A stretch of DNA of 64,000 nucleotides, from contig SZWC01001538.1 in assembly GCA_023375785.1 (NCBI GenBank), positions 26,497-90,496 on the forward strand, written 5' to 3'. Shown here piece after piece: positions 22,513-34,954 of this stretch. The translations under genes were made by a program, and so were the position numbers. The notes under the pieces are model-generated. The model saw only the letters and a list, made by a program, of their open reading frames with translations. It did no database searches and was not told the origin of the DNA. Source of the stretch: Penium margaritaceum (Eukaryota; Streptophyta; Zygnematophyceae; Desmidiales; Peniaceae). The stretch's first letter is position 1; every line of letters starts with the position of its first letter.

Positions 22513-25032
22513 GGTGCAAACTGCTTGCGGAGTGGTGAGAAATGGTTGCGGAGTGGTGCAAACTGCTTGCGGAGTGGTGAGAAATGGTTGCGGAGTGGTG
22601 CAAACTGCTTGCGGAGTGGTGAGAAATGGTTGCGGAGTGGTGCAAACTGCTTGCGGAGTGGTGAGAAATGGTTGCGGAGTGGTGCAAACTGCTTGCGGAG
22701 TGGTGAGAAATGGTTGCGGAGTGGTGCAAACTGCTTGCGGAGTGGTGAGAAATGGTTGCGGAGTGGTGCAAACTGCTTGCGGAGTGGTGAGAAATGGTTG
22801 CGGAGTGGTGCAAACTGCTTGCGGAGTGGTGAGAAATGGTTGCGGAGTGGTGCAAACTGCTTGCGGAGTGGTGAGAAATGGTTGCGGAGTGGTGCAAACT
22901 GCTTGCGGAGTGGTGAGAAATGGTTGCGGAGTGGTGCAAACTGCTTGCGGAGTGGTGAGAAATGGTTGCGGAGTGGTGCAAACTGCTTGCGGAGTGGTGA
23001 GAAATGGTTGCGGAGTGGTGCAAACTGCTTGCGGAGTGGTGAGAAATGGTTGCGGAGTGGTGCAAACTGCTTGCGGAGTGGTGAGAAATGGTTGCGGAGT
23101 GGTGCAAACTGCTTGCGGAGTGGTGAGAAATGGTTGCGGAGTGGTGCAAACTGCTTGCGGAGTGGTGAGAAATGGTTGCGGAGTGGTGCAAACTGCTTGC
23201 GGAGTGGTGAGAAATGGTTGCGGAGTGGTGCAAACTGCTTGCGGAGTGGTGAGAAATGGTTGCGGAGTGGTGCAAACTGCTTGCGGAGTGGTGAGAAATG
23301 GTTGCGGAGTGGTGCAAACTGCTTGCGGAGTGGTGAGAAATGGTTGCGGAGTGGTGCAAACTGCTTGCGGAGTGGTGAGAAATGGTTGCGGAGTGGTGCA
23401 AACTGCTTGCGGAGTGGTGAGAAATGGTTGCGGAGTGGTGCAAACTGCTTGCGGAGTGGTGAGAAATGGTTGCGGAGTGGTGCAAACTGCTTGCGGAGTG
23501 GTGAGAAATGGTTGCGGAGTGGTGCAAACTGCTTGCGGAGTGGTGAGAAATGGTTGCGGAGTGGTGCAAACTGCTTGCGGAGTGGTGAGAAATGGTTGCG
23601 GAGTGGTGCAAACTGCTTGCGGAGTGGTGAGAAATGGTTGCGGAGTGGTGCAAACTGCTTGCGGAGTGGTGAGAAATGGTTGCGGAGTGGTGCAAACTGC
23701 TTGCGGAGTGGTGAGAAATGGTTGCGGAGTGGTGCAAACTGCTTGCGGAGTGGTGAGAAATGGTTGCGGAGTGGTGCAAACTGCTTGCGGAGTGGTGAGA
23801 AATGGTTGCGGAGTGGTGCAAACTGCTTGCGGAGTGGTGAGAAATGGTTGCGGAGTGGTGCAAACTGCTTGCGGAGTGGTGAGAAATGGTTGCGGAGTGG
23901 TGCAAACTGCTTGCGGAGTGGTGAGAAATGGTTGCGGAGTGGTGCAAACTGCTTGCGGAGTGGTGAGAAATGGTTGCGGAGTGGTGCAAACTGCTTGCGG
24001 AGTGGTGAGAAATGGTTGCGGAGTGGTGCAAACTGCTTGCGGAGTGGTGAGAAATGGTTGCGGAGTGGTGCAAACTGCTTGCGGAGTGGTGAGAAATGGT
24101 TGCGGAGTGGTGCAAACTGCTTGCGGAGTGGTGAGAAATGGTTGCGGAGTGGTGCAAACTGCTTGCGGAGTGGTGAGAAATGGTTGCGGAGTGGTGCAAA
24201 CTGCTTGCGGAGTGGTGAGAAATGGTTGCGGAGTGGTGCAAACTGCTTGCGGAGTGGTGAGAAATGGTTGCGGAGTGGTGCAAACTGCTTGCGGAGTGGT
24301 GAGAAATGGTTGCGGAGTGGTGCAAACTGCTTGCGGAGTGGTGAGAAATGGTTGCGGAGTGGTGCAAACTGCTTGCGGAGTGGTGAGAAATGGTTGCGGA
24401 GTGGTGCAAACTGCTTGCGGAGTGGTGAGAAATGGTTGCGGAGTGGTGCAAACTGCTTGCGGAGTGGTGAGAAATGGTTGCGGAGTGGTGCAAACTGCTT
24501 GCGGAGTGGTGAGAAATGGTTGCGGAGTGGTGCAAACTGCTTGCGGAGTGGTGAGAAATGGTTGCGGAGTGGTGCAAACTGCTTGCGGAGTGGTGAGAAA
24601 TGGTTGCGGAGTGGTGCAAACTGCTTGCGGAGTGGTGAGAAATGGTTGCGGAGTGGTGCAAACTGCTTGCGGAGTGGTGAGAAATGGTTGCGGAGTGGTG
24701 CAAACTGCTTGCGGAGTGGTGAGAAATGGTTGCGGAGTGGTGCAAACTGCTTGCGGAGTGGTGAGAAATGGTTGCGGAGTGGTGCAAACTGCTTGCGGAG
24801 TGGTGAGAAATGGTTGCGGAGTGGTGCAAACTGCTTGCGGAGTGGTGAGAAATGGTTGCGGAGTGGTGCAAACTGCTTGCGGAGTGGTGAGAAATGGTTG
24901 CGGAGTGGTGCAAACTGCTTGCGGAGTGGTGAGAAATGGTTGCGGAGTGGTGCAAACTGCTTGCGGAGTGGTGAGAAATGGTTGCGGAGTGGTGCAAACT
25001 GCTTGCGGAGTGGTGAGAAATGGTTGCGGAGT
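22513..25032 (+). repeat. 42-bp HOR, 60 identical copies
   Basis: Two monomers form a 42-bp unit: one has GTGCAAACTGCTTGCGG, the other GTGAGAAATGGTTGCGG. The unit runs from 22513 to 25032, exactly 60 periods, with no difference that I can see. It then reverts abruptly to background at GTGCAAACTGGTGGCGG. Confidence 0.95.
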
Positions 25033-28000
25033 GGTGCAAACTGGTGGCGGAGTGGTGTGAACTGGTTGCGGAGTGGTGCGAACTGGTTGCGGAGTGGTGC
25101 GAAGTGGTTACGGCGTGGTGCAAACTGTTTGCAGAGTGGTTCGAACTGGTTGCGGAGTGATGCGAACTGGTTGAGGAGTGGTGCGAACTCGTTGCAGAGT
25201 GGTGTGAACTGGTTTCGGACTTGTGTGAACTGGTTGCGGAGTGGTGCGAACTGGTTGCGGAGTGGTGCGAACGGGTTGCGGAGTGAGGCGAACTGGTTGC
25301 GGAGTTGTGCGAACTGGTTGTGGAGTGGTGCGAACCGGTTGCGGAGTGGTGCGAACTGGATGCGGAGTGGTGAAAACTGTTTGCATAGTGGTGCGAACTG
25401 GTTGCGAAGTGGTGCAAACTGGTTGCGGAGTGGTGCGAACCGGTTGCGGAGTGGTGCGAACTGGATGCGGAGTGGTGAAAACTGTTTGCATAGTGGTGCG
25501 AACTGGTTGCGAAGTGGTGCAAACTGGTTGCGGAGTGGTACGAACTGAGGGCGGAGTGCTGCGAAGTGGTTGCGGAGTGGTCCGAACTTGTTGGAAAGTG
25601 GTGCGAACAGGTCCGGAGTGGTGCGCACTGGTTGCGGATTGGTGTGAACTGGTTGCGGAGTGGTGCGAACTGGTTTCGTAGTGGTGTGAAGTGGTTGCGG
25701 AGTTTTGCGAACCGGTTGCGGAAGTGTGCGAACTTGTTGCGGAGTGGTGCGAACAGGTTGCGGAGTTCTGCGAACTGGTTGCGGAGAAATGCGAACTGGT
25801 TTCGGAGCGGTGCGAACTGGTTGCAGAGTGGTGCGAAGTGCTTGTGGAGTGGTGCCAACTGGTTGCGGAGTGGTGTGAACTGGTCGCAGATAGGTGCGAA
25901 CTTGTTGCGGAATGGTGCGAACGGGTTGCGGAGTGGTGGGAACTGGTCGCGGAGTGGTGCGAACTGGTTGAGGAGTGGTGCGAACTGGTTGCGGAGAAGT
26001 GCGAACTGGTTGCGCAGTGGTGCGAACTGGTTCGGAGTGGTGCGAACTGGCTGCGGAGTGGTGCGAGCTTGTTGCTGAGCGGTGCGAACTGGTTGCGGAG
26101 CGGTGCGAACTGCTTGCGGAGTGGTGCGAACTGGTTGCGGAGTGGTGCGAACTGGTTGCAGAGTGGTGCGAACTGGTTGCGGAGTTGTGCGAACTGGTTG
26201 CGTAGTGGTGTGAACTGGTTGTGGAGTTGTGCAAACCGGTTTCGGAGTGGTGCGAACTGGTTGCGGAATGGTGCAAACTGGTTGCGGAATTGAGCGAACT
26301 GGTTTCAGAATGGTGCGAACTGGTTGCGGATTTGTGCGAACTTGTTGCGGAGTGGTACAAACGGGTTCCGGAATGGTGCGAACTGATTGCGGAGTGGTGC
26401 GAACTGGTTGCGGAGTGGTGCGGACTGGTTGCAGAGTGGAACGAACTGGTTGCCGAGTGGTGCGAACTGGTTACCGAGTGGTGCGAACTGGTTGCGGAGT
26501 GGTGCAAACTGGTTGGAGAGTGGTGCGAACTGGTTGCGGAGTGGTGCGAACTGGTTGCGGAGTGGTCCGAACTGGTTGCGGAGCGGTGCGAACTGGTTGC
26601 GGAGTGGTGCGAACTGGTTGCGCAGTGATGCGAACTGGTTGTGGAGTGGTGGGAACTGGTTTTGGAGTGGTATGAACCAGATGCGGAGTGGTGCAAACTG
26701 GTTGCGGAGTGGTGCGAACTGGTTGCGGAGTGGTGCAAACTGGTTCTGGAGTGATGACCTTGTTGCAGAGTGGTGTGAACCGGTTGCGGAGTGATGCGAA
26801 CTGGTTGCGGAGTGGTGCAAACTGGTTGCAGAGAGGTGCGAACTGGTTGCGGAGTGGTGCAAACTGGTTCTGGAGTGAAGACCTTGTTGCAGAGTGGTGC
26901 AAACTGGTTGCGAGGTGGTGCGAACTGGTTGCGGAGTGGTGCAAACTGGTTGCAGAGTGGTGCAAACTGGTTGCATAGTGGTACGAACTGGTTGCAGAGT
27001 GGTGCCAACTGGTTGCGGAGTGGTGCAAACTGGTTGCGGAGTGGTGCAAACCGGTTGCAGAGTGGTGCGAACTGGTTGCAGAGTGGTGCAAACTGGTTGC
27101 AGGGTGGTGCGAACTTGTTGCGGAGTGGTGCGAACTGGTTGCGGAGTGGTGCGAACTGGTTGTGGAGTGGTGTGAACTGGTTGCGGAATGGTTTGAACTG
27201 GTTGTGTAGTGGTGCAAACTGGTTGCGAAGTGGTGCAAACTGGTTGCGGAGTGGTACGAACTGGTTGCGGAGTGGTGCAAACCGGTTGAGGAGTGGTGCG
27301 AACTAATTGCATAGTGGTGCGAACGGGTCCGGAGTGGTGCGAACTGATTTCGGAGTGCTGCAAACTGGTTGCGGAGTGGTGCGAAGTGGTTGCATAATGG
27401 TGCAAACTGGTTGCGTAGTGGTGCGAACTGGTTGCGGAGTTTTGCGAACTGGTTGCGGAGTGGTGCGAACTGGTTGCGGAGTGGCGCCAACAGGTTGCGG
27501 AGTGGAGCAAACTGGTTGCGGAGTGGTGCGAACTGGTTGCGGAGAGGCGCGAACTGGTTGAGGAGTGGTACGAACTGGTTTCAGAGTGAGGCGAACTGGT
27601 TGCGGAGTGGTGGGAACTGGTTGCGGAGTGGTGCAAACTGGTTCGGAGTGGTGCGAACTGATTGCGTAGTGGTGCGAACTGGTTGTGGAGTGGTGCGAAC
27701 TGGTTCCGGAGTGGTACGAACTGGTTGCGGAGTGGTGCGAACTGGTTTCAGAGTGGTACGAACTGGATGCGGAGTGGTGCGAACTGGTTACCGTGTGGTG
27801 CAAACTGGTTGCGGAGTGGTGCGAACTGGTTGCGGAGTGGTGTGAACTGGTTGCGCAGTGGTGCGAACTGGTTGCGTAGTTGTGCACTGGTTGCAGAGTT
27901 GTGCGAACTGGTTGCGGAGTGGTGCAAACTGGTTGTGGAATGGTGGGAACTGGTTGCGGAGTGGTGCAAACTGGTTGTGGAATGGTGGGAACTGGTTGCG

Positions 28001-29839
28001 GAGTGGTGCGAACTGGTTGCGGAATGGTGCGAACTGGTTGCGGAGTGGTGTGAACTGGATGCGGAATGGGATGAAGTGGTTGCGGAGTGGTGCGAATTGG
28101 TTGCGGTGTGGTGCAGAGTGGTTGCGGAGTGTTGCGAACTGGTTGCGCAGTGGTGAGAACTGGTTGCGGAGGTGTGCGAACTGGTTGCGGAGTGGTGTGA
28201 ACTGGTTGGGGATTGGTGCGAATTGCTTGCGGAGTGGTGCGAACTGGTTGCCGAGTGGTGCGATGTGGTTGCGGAGTGGTGCGAATTAGTTGCGGAGTGG
28301 TTCGAACTGGTTGCGGAGTGGTGCGAACTGGTTGCAGAGTGGTGCAAAGTGGTTACGGAGTGTTGCGAACTGGTTGTGTAGTGGTGCGAACTGGTTGCGG
28401 AGTGGTGCAAACTGGGTATGGAGTGGTGCGAACTGGTTGCCGAGTGGTGCGAACTGGTTTTGAAGTCATGCAAACTGGTTGCGAAGTGGTGCGAACGGGT
28501 TGGGGAGTGATGCAAACTGGTTGCAGAGTGGTGCGAAATGGTTGCGGAGTGGTGCGAACTGGTTGCGGAGTGGTGCGAGCTAGTTGCGGAGTGGTGCGAA
28601 CTGGTTGCAGAATGGTGCGAACTGGTTGCGGAGTGGTGTGAACTGGATGCGGAATGGTGTGAAGTGGTTGCGGAGTGGTGCGAATTGGTTGCAGTGTGGT
28701 GCAGAGTGGTTGCGGAGGTGTGCGAACTGGTTGCGGAGTGGTGTGAACTGGTTGCGGATTGGTGCGAATTGCTTGCGGAGTGGTGCGAACTGGTTGCCGA
28801 GTGGTGCGATGTGGTTGCGGAGTGGTGCGAAGTGGTTGCGGAGTGGGGCGAACTGGTTGCGGAGTGGTGCGAATTAGTTGCGGAGTGGTTCGAACTGGTT
28901 GCGGAGTGGCGTGAACTGGTTGCGGAGTGGTGCGAAGTGGTTGCGGAGTGGGGCGAACTGATTACGGAATGGTGCGAACTGGTTGCGGAGTGGTGCAAAC
29001 CGGTTGGGGAGTGGTGCAACCTCGTTGCAGAGTGGTGCAAACTGGTTGCGGAGTGGTAATAACTGGTTGCGGAGTGGTGCGACCTGGTTGAGGAGTGGTG
29101 CGAACAGGTTGTGGAGTGGTGCAAATTAGTTGCGGAATGGTGGGAATTGGTTGCGGAGTGGTGCGAAATGGTTGCGTAGTGGTGCGAACTGGTTGCAGAG
29201 TTGAGGGAACTGGTTGCAGAGAAGTTCGAACTGGTTGCGGAGTTGTGTGAACTGGTTGCAGAGTGGTGGAAACAGGTTCGGAGTGGTGCGAACTGGTTGC
29301 GGAGAGGTGCGAACTGGTTGCGGAGCGCTGCGAACTGGTTGCGGAGTGGTGCGAACTGGTTGTGGAGTGGTGCAAAATGGTTGCGGAGTCGTGCAAACTG
29401 GTTGCGTAGTGGTGCGAACTGGTTGAGGAGTTTTGCAAACTGGTTGCGGAGCGGTGCGAACTGGTTGAGGAGTGGCGCGAACAAGTTGCGCAGTGGTGCG
29501 AACTGAATTCGGAGCGGTGCAAACTGGTTGCGGAGTGGTGTGAACTGGTTGCGGAGTGGTGAATTGGTTGCGGATTGGTGCAAACTGGTAACGAAGTGGT
29601 GCGAACTGGTTGCTGAGTTGTGCAAACTGGTTGCAGAGTGGTGCGAACTGGTTGAAGAGTGGTGGGAACTGGTTGCGGTGTGGTGCGAACTGGTTGCGGA
29701 GTGGTGCGAGCTGGTTGCGAATAGGTTCGAAATGGTTGCCGATTGGTGCGAACTGGTTGCGGAGTGGTGCGAACTGGTTCGGTGTGGTGTGAACTGGTTG
29801 CGGAGTGGTGCGAACTGGGTGCGGAGTGGTGCGAACTGG
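25033..29839 (+). repeat. Background monomers with local duplications
   Basis: Varied monomers. A five-monomer string carrying GTGAAAACTGTTTGCATAG is duplicated at 105-bp spacing at about 25371-25580 and runs into landmark A, with ACTGAGGGCGG near 25546. A string with GGTTCTGGAGTGA occurs at 26742 and 26866. Landmark B lies at about 27325-27440. About 270 bp near 28040-28300 recurs near 28630-28860, with the second copy two monomers shorter in the middle. No gene is visible. Confidence 0.82.
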
Positions 29840-30660
29840 TTGCGGAGGGGTGCGAACTGGTTGCGGAGTGGTGCCAACTGGTTGCGGTGTGGTGCGAACT
29901 GGTTGCGGAGTGGCGCAAACAGGTTGCAGAGGGGTGCAAACTGGTTTCGGAGCAGTGCGAACTGGTTGCGGAGGGGTGCGAACTGGTTGCGGAGTGGTGC
30001 CAACTGGTTGCGGTGTGGTGCGAACTGGTTGCGGAGTGGCGCAAACAGGTTGCAGAGGGGTGCAAACTGGTTTCGGAGCAGTGCGAACTGGTTGCGGAGG
30101 GGTGCGAACTGGTTGCGGAGTGGTGCCAACTGGTTGCGGTGTGGTGCGAACTGGTTGCGGAGTGGCGCAAACAGGTTGCAGAGGGGTGCAAACTGGTTTC
30201 GGAGCAGTGCGAACTGGTTGCGGAGGGGTGCGAACTGGTTGCGGAGTGGTGCCAACTGGTTGCGGTGTGGTGCGAACTGGTTGCGGAGTGGCGCAAACAG
30301 GTTGCAGAGGGGTGCAAACTGGTTTCGGAGCAGTGCGAACTGGTTGCGGAGGGGTGCGAACTGGTTGCGGAGTGGTGCCAACTGGTTGCGGTGTGGTGCG
30401 AACTGGTTGCGGAGTGGCGCAAACAGGTTGCAGAGGGGTGCAAACTGGTTTCGGAGCAGTGCGAACTGGTTGCGGAGGGGTGCGAACTGGTTGCGGAGTG
30501 GTGCCAACTGGTTGCGGTGTGGTGCGAACTGGTTGCGGAGTGGCGCAAACAGGTTGCAGAGGGGTGCAAACTGGTTTCGGAGCAGTGCGAACTGGTTGCG
30601 GAGGGGTGCGAACTGGTTGCGGAGTGGTGCCAACTGGTTGCGGTGTGGTGCGAACTGGTT
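29840..30660 (+). repeat. 126-bp HOR, about 6.5 copies
   Basis: Six monomers form a 126-bp unit. Its markers are GGAGGGGTGCGAAC at about 29845, 29971, 30097 and onward to 30601, then GTGCCAAC, GTGGCGCAAACAGG and TTTCGGAGCAG. The copies look identical. Confidence 0.92.
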
Positions 30661-32427
30661 GCGGAGTGGCGCGAACAGGTTGCGGAGTGGTGCGAACTGG
30701 TTGCGGAGTGGTGCGAATGGGTTCGGAGTGGTGCGAACTGGATGTGGAGTGGTGGGAACTGGTTGCGGAGTGGTGCGAACTGGTTGCGTAGTGGTGCGAA
30801 CTGGTTTTGGAGTTTTGCGAACTGGTTGCGGAGTGGTGCGAACTGGTTGCGGAGTGGCGCAAACAGGTTGCAGAGTGGTGCAAACTGGTTTCGGAGCAGT
30901 GCGAACTGGTTGCGGAGTGGTACGAACTGCTTGCGGAGTGGTGCAAACTGGTTGCGGAGTGGTGCGAACTTGTTGCGGAGTGGTGCAAACTGGTTGCAGA
31001 GTGGTGCGAACTGGTTTCCGAATGGTGGGAACTGGTTGCGGAGTGGTGCGAATTGGTTGCAGAGTTGTGCAAACTGGTTGCAGAGAGGTGCCAACTGGTT
31101 GCGGATTGGTGCGAACTGGGTGCGGAGTGGTACAAACTGGTTCGGGGTGGTGCGAACTGATTGAGGAGTGCTGCGAACTGGTTGCGGAACGGTGCGAACT
31201 GGTTGGGAATGGTGCGAACTGGTTGTGGAGTGGTACAAACTGGTTGTGGAGTGGTGCGTTCTGGTTGCAGAGTGGTGCGAACTGGTTGTGGAGTGGTGGG
31301 AAATGGCTTCAGAAGGGTGCAAACTGGTTGCGGAGTGGTGTGAACTGGATGCGGAGTGGTGCCAACTGGTTGCGGAGTGGTGTGCACTGGTTGTGGAGTG
31401 GTGGGATTTGGTTGCGTAGATGTGCGGACTGGGTGCGCAGTGGGGCGAACTGGTTGCGGAATGATGCGAATTGGTTGCAGAGTGGTGTGAATAAGTTGCG
31501 GAGTGGTGTTAACTGGTTGCAGGGTGGTGCGAACTGGTTGCGGAGTGGTGGGAACAGGTTGCGGTGTGGTGCGAACTGGTTGCAGAGTGGTGTGAATAAG
31601 TTGCGGAGTGGTGTTAACTGGTTGCAGGGTGGTGCGAACTGGTTGCGGAGTGGTGGGAACAGGTTGCGGTGTGGTGCGAACTGGTTGCGGAGTGGTGCGA
31701 GCTGGTTGCGAAGATGTTTGAACTGGTTGCCGAGTGGTGCGAATTGGTTGCGGAGTGGTGCAAACTGGTTGAGTGTGGTGTGAACTGGTTGCGGAGTGGT
31801 GCAAACTGGTTGCGGAGCGGTGTGAACTGGTTGTGGAGTTGTGCGAACTGGTTGCGGATTGGTGCGAACTGGTTGAGGAGTGGTGCGAACTGGTTGCGTA
31901 GTGGTGCGAACTGGTTGCGCAGTGGTGCGAACTGGTTGCGGAGTGGTGCGAACTGGTTGCGGAGTGGTGCGAACTGGTTGCGTAGTGGTGCGAACTGGTT
32001 GCGCAGTGGTGCGAACTGGTTGCGGAGTGGTGCGAACTGGTTGCGGAGTGGTGCGAACTGGTTGCCGAACGGTGCGAACTTGTTGCGGAGTGGTGCGAAC
32101 CAGTCGTGGAGTGGTACAAACTGGTTGCGGAGTGGTGCGATCTAGTTGCGGAGTGGTGCGAATTGGTTGCGGAGTGGTGCCAACTGGTTGCAGTGTGGTG
32201 CGAACTGGTTGCGCAGTGGTGCGAATTGGTTGCGGAGGATTGTAAATTAGTTGCGGAGTGGTGCAAACTGGTTGGGGAGCGTGCAAACTGGTTCCGAAGT
32301 GGTGGGAACTGGTTTCGGAGTGGTGCAAACTGGTTGCGGAGTGGTGCGAACTGGTTGCGGAGTGGTGCGAACTGGTTGCGTAGTGGTGCGAACTGGTTGC
32401 GGAGTGGCGCGAACTGGTTGCGGAGTG
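30661..32427 (+). repeat. Background monomers with two short duplications
   Basis: Varied monomers. A five-monomer string with TGTGAATAAGTTGCGG is duplicated at 105-bp spacing (31486 and 31591). A four-monomer string with TTGCGTAG and TTGCGCAG is duplicated at 84-bp spacing at about 31880-32050. Landmark C (TGTGCACTGG, TTGCGTAGATGTGCG, TGGGTGCGCAGTGGGGCG) lies at about 31380-31450 and recurs near 34010 and 34470. No gene is visible. Confidence 0.82.
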
Positions 32428-33246
32428 GTGCCAACTGGTTGCGGTGTGGTGCGAACTGGTTGCGCAGTGGTGCGAATTGGTTGCGGAGTGGTGCCAACTG
32501 GTTGCGGTGTGGTGCGAACTGGTTGCGCAGTGGTGCGAATTGGTTGCGGAGTGGTGCCAACTGGTTGCGGTGTGGTGCGAACTGGTTGCGCAGTGGTGCG
32601 AATTGGTTGCGGAGTGGTGCCAACTGGTTGCGGTGTGGTGCGAACTGGTTGCGCAGTGGTGCGAATTGGTTGCGGAGTGGTGCCAACTGGTTGCGGTGTG
32701 GTGCGAACTGGTTGCGCAGTGGTGCGAATTGGTTGCGGAGTGGTGCCAACTGGTTGCGGTGTGGTGCGAACTGGTTGCGCAGTGGTGCGAATTGGTTGCG
32801 GAGTGGTGCCAACTGGTTGCGGTGTGGTGCGAACTGGTTGCGCAGTGGTGCGAATTGGTTGCGGAGTGGTGCCAACTGGTTGCGGTGTGGTGCGAACTGG
32901 TTGCGCAGTGGTGCGAATTGGTTGCGGAGTGGTGCCAACTGGTTGCGGTGTGGTGCGAACTGGTTGCGCAGTGGTGCGAATTGGTTGCGGAGTGGTGCCA
33001 ACTGGTTGCGGTGTGGTGCGAACTGGTTGCGCAGTGGTGCGAATTGGTTGCGGAGTGGTGCCAACTGGTTGCGGTGTGGTGCGAACTGGTTGCGCAGTGG
33101 TGCGAATTGGTTGCGGAGTGGTGCCAACTGGTTGCGGTGTGGTGCGAACTGGTTGCGCAGTGGTGCGAATTGGTTGCGGAGTGGTGCCAACTGGTTGCGG
33201 TGTGGTGCGAACTGGTTGCGCAGTGGTGCGAATTGGTTGCGGAGTG
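32428..33246 (+). repeat. 63-bp HOR, 13 copies
   Basis: Three monomers form a 63-bp unit: GTGCCAACTGGTTGCGGT, then a monomer ending TTGCGCA, then GTGCGAATTGG. It starts at 32428 and the thirteenth copy starts at 33184. The copies look identical. Confidence 0.94.
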
Positions 33247-34954
33247 GTGCGAACTGGTTGCGGAGTGGTACGAACTGCTTGCGGAGTGGTGCAAACTGAT
33301 TGCGGTGTGGTGCAAACTGGTTGCGGAGTGGTGCGAACTGGTTGCAGAGTGGTGGGAACTGGTTTCCGAATGGTGCGAACTGGTTGCGGAGTGGTGCGAA
33401 CTGGTTCTGAGTTGTGCGAACTAGTTGCAGAGAGGTGCGAACTGGTTGCGGATTGGTGAGAACTGCTTGCGGAGTGGTAAAAACTGGTTCAGATTGGTGC
33501 GAACTGATTGAGGAGTGGTGCAAACTGGTTGCGGAGCGCTGAGAATTGGTTGCGGATTTGTGCGAACTGGTTGCGGAGTGGTGCCAGCTGGTTGCGGAGT
33601 GGTGCGAACTAGTTGCGGAATGATGCGAACAGGTTGCGCAGTGGTGCGAACTGTTTGCGCAGTGGTGCGAACTGGTTGCGGAGTGGTGCGCACTGGTTGC
33701 GGAGTGGTGCAAACTGGTTGCGGAATGGTGCGTACTGGTTGCGGAATGGTGCGAACTGGTTGCGGAGTGGTGCGCACTGGTTGCGGAGTGGTGCAAACTG
33801 GTTGCGGAATGGTGCGTACTGGTTGCGGAATGGTGCGAACTGGTTTTGGAGTGGTACAAACTGGTTGTGGAGTGGTGCGATCTGGTTGGGGAGTGGTGCG
33901 AACTGGTTGTGAAGTGGTGCGAAATGGCTGCAGAGGGGTCCAAACTGTTTGCAGAGTGGTGCGAACTGGTTGCGGAGTGGTTCCAACTGGTTGCGGAGTG
34001 GTGTGCACTGGTTGTGGAGTGGTGGGAATTGGTTGCGTAGATGTGCGAACTGGGTGCGCAGTGGGGCGAACTGGTTGTGGAATGATGCGAATTGGTTGCA
34101 GAGTGGTGCGAACTGGTTGCAGAGGGGTGTGAACTGGTTGCAGAATGGTGCGAACTGGTTGCGGAGTGGTGCGAACAGGTTGCACAGTGGTGCGAACTGG
34201 TTGCGCAGTGGTGCGAACTGGTTGCGGAGTGGTGCGCACTGGTTGCAGAGTGGTGCAAACTGGTTGCGGAATGGTGTGAACTGGTTGCGGAATGGTGCGA
34301 ACTGGTTGTGGAGTGGTACAAACTGGTTGTGGTGTGGTGCGATCTGGTTGCGGAATGGTGCGAACTGGTTGTGGAGTGGTGCGAAAGGGCTGCAGAGGGG
34401 TGCGAATTGGTTGCGGAGTGGTGTAAATTGGTTGCGGAGTGGTGCCAACTGGTTGCGGAGTGGTGTGCACTGGTTGTGGAGTGGTGGGAACTGGTTGCGT
34501 AGATGTGCGAACTGGGTGCGCAGTGGGGTGAACTGGTTGCGGAATGATGAGAATTGGTTGCAAAGTGGTGCGAATTGGTTGCGGAGTGGTGCCAACTGGT
34601 TGCGGTGTGGTTTGAACTGGTTGCGTAGTGGTGCGAATTGGTTACGGAGGGGTTCGAATTAGTTGCGGAGTGGTGCAAACTGGTTGCGGAGTGTGCAAAC
34701 TCGTTGCAAAGTGGTGCGAACTGGTTGTGGAGTCGGGAGAACTGGTTATGGAGTGGTGCGAACTGGTTGCGCAGTGGTGCGAACTGGTTGCGGAGTGGTG
34801 CGAACTGGTTGCGGAGTGGTGCGAATTTGTTGCGTAGTGGTGCGAACTGGTTGGAGAGTGGGGCGAACTGGTCGCGGAGTGGTGCAAAGTGGTTGCAGTG
34901 TGGTGCAAACTGGTTGCGGAATGGTGCGAACTGGTTGCGGAGTGGTTCGAACTC
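33247..34954 (+). repeat. Background monomers with repeated landmark C
   Basis: Varied monomers. A four-monomer string with GTGCGCACTGG and GTGCGTACTGG is duplicated at 84-bp spacing (33686 and 33770). Landmark C occurs at about 34000-34070 and about 34460-34540, each followed by a GGAATGAT monomer. A diverged relative of the following 251-bp unit lies at about 34690-34950. No gene is visible. Confidence 0.82.

Noticed and set aside
18701-25858. Very long minus-strand reading frame (over 2,300 codons) of HHSATSS-type heptads
   Set aside because: It is the translation of the satellite in an arbitrary frame. Equally long frames exist in other phases and on the other strand, heptad class changes at every small indel, and there is no domain, start context or codon bias.
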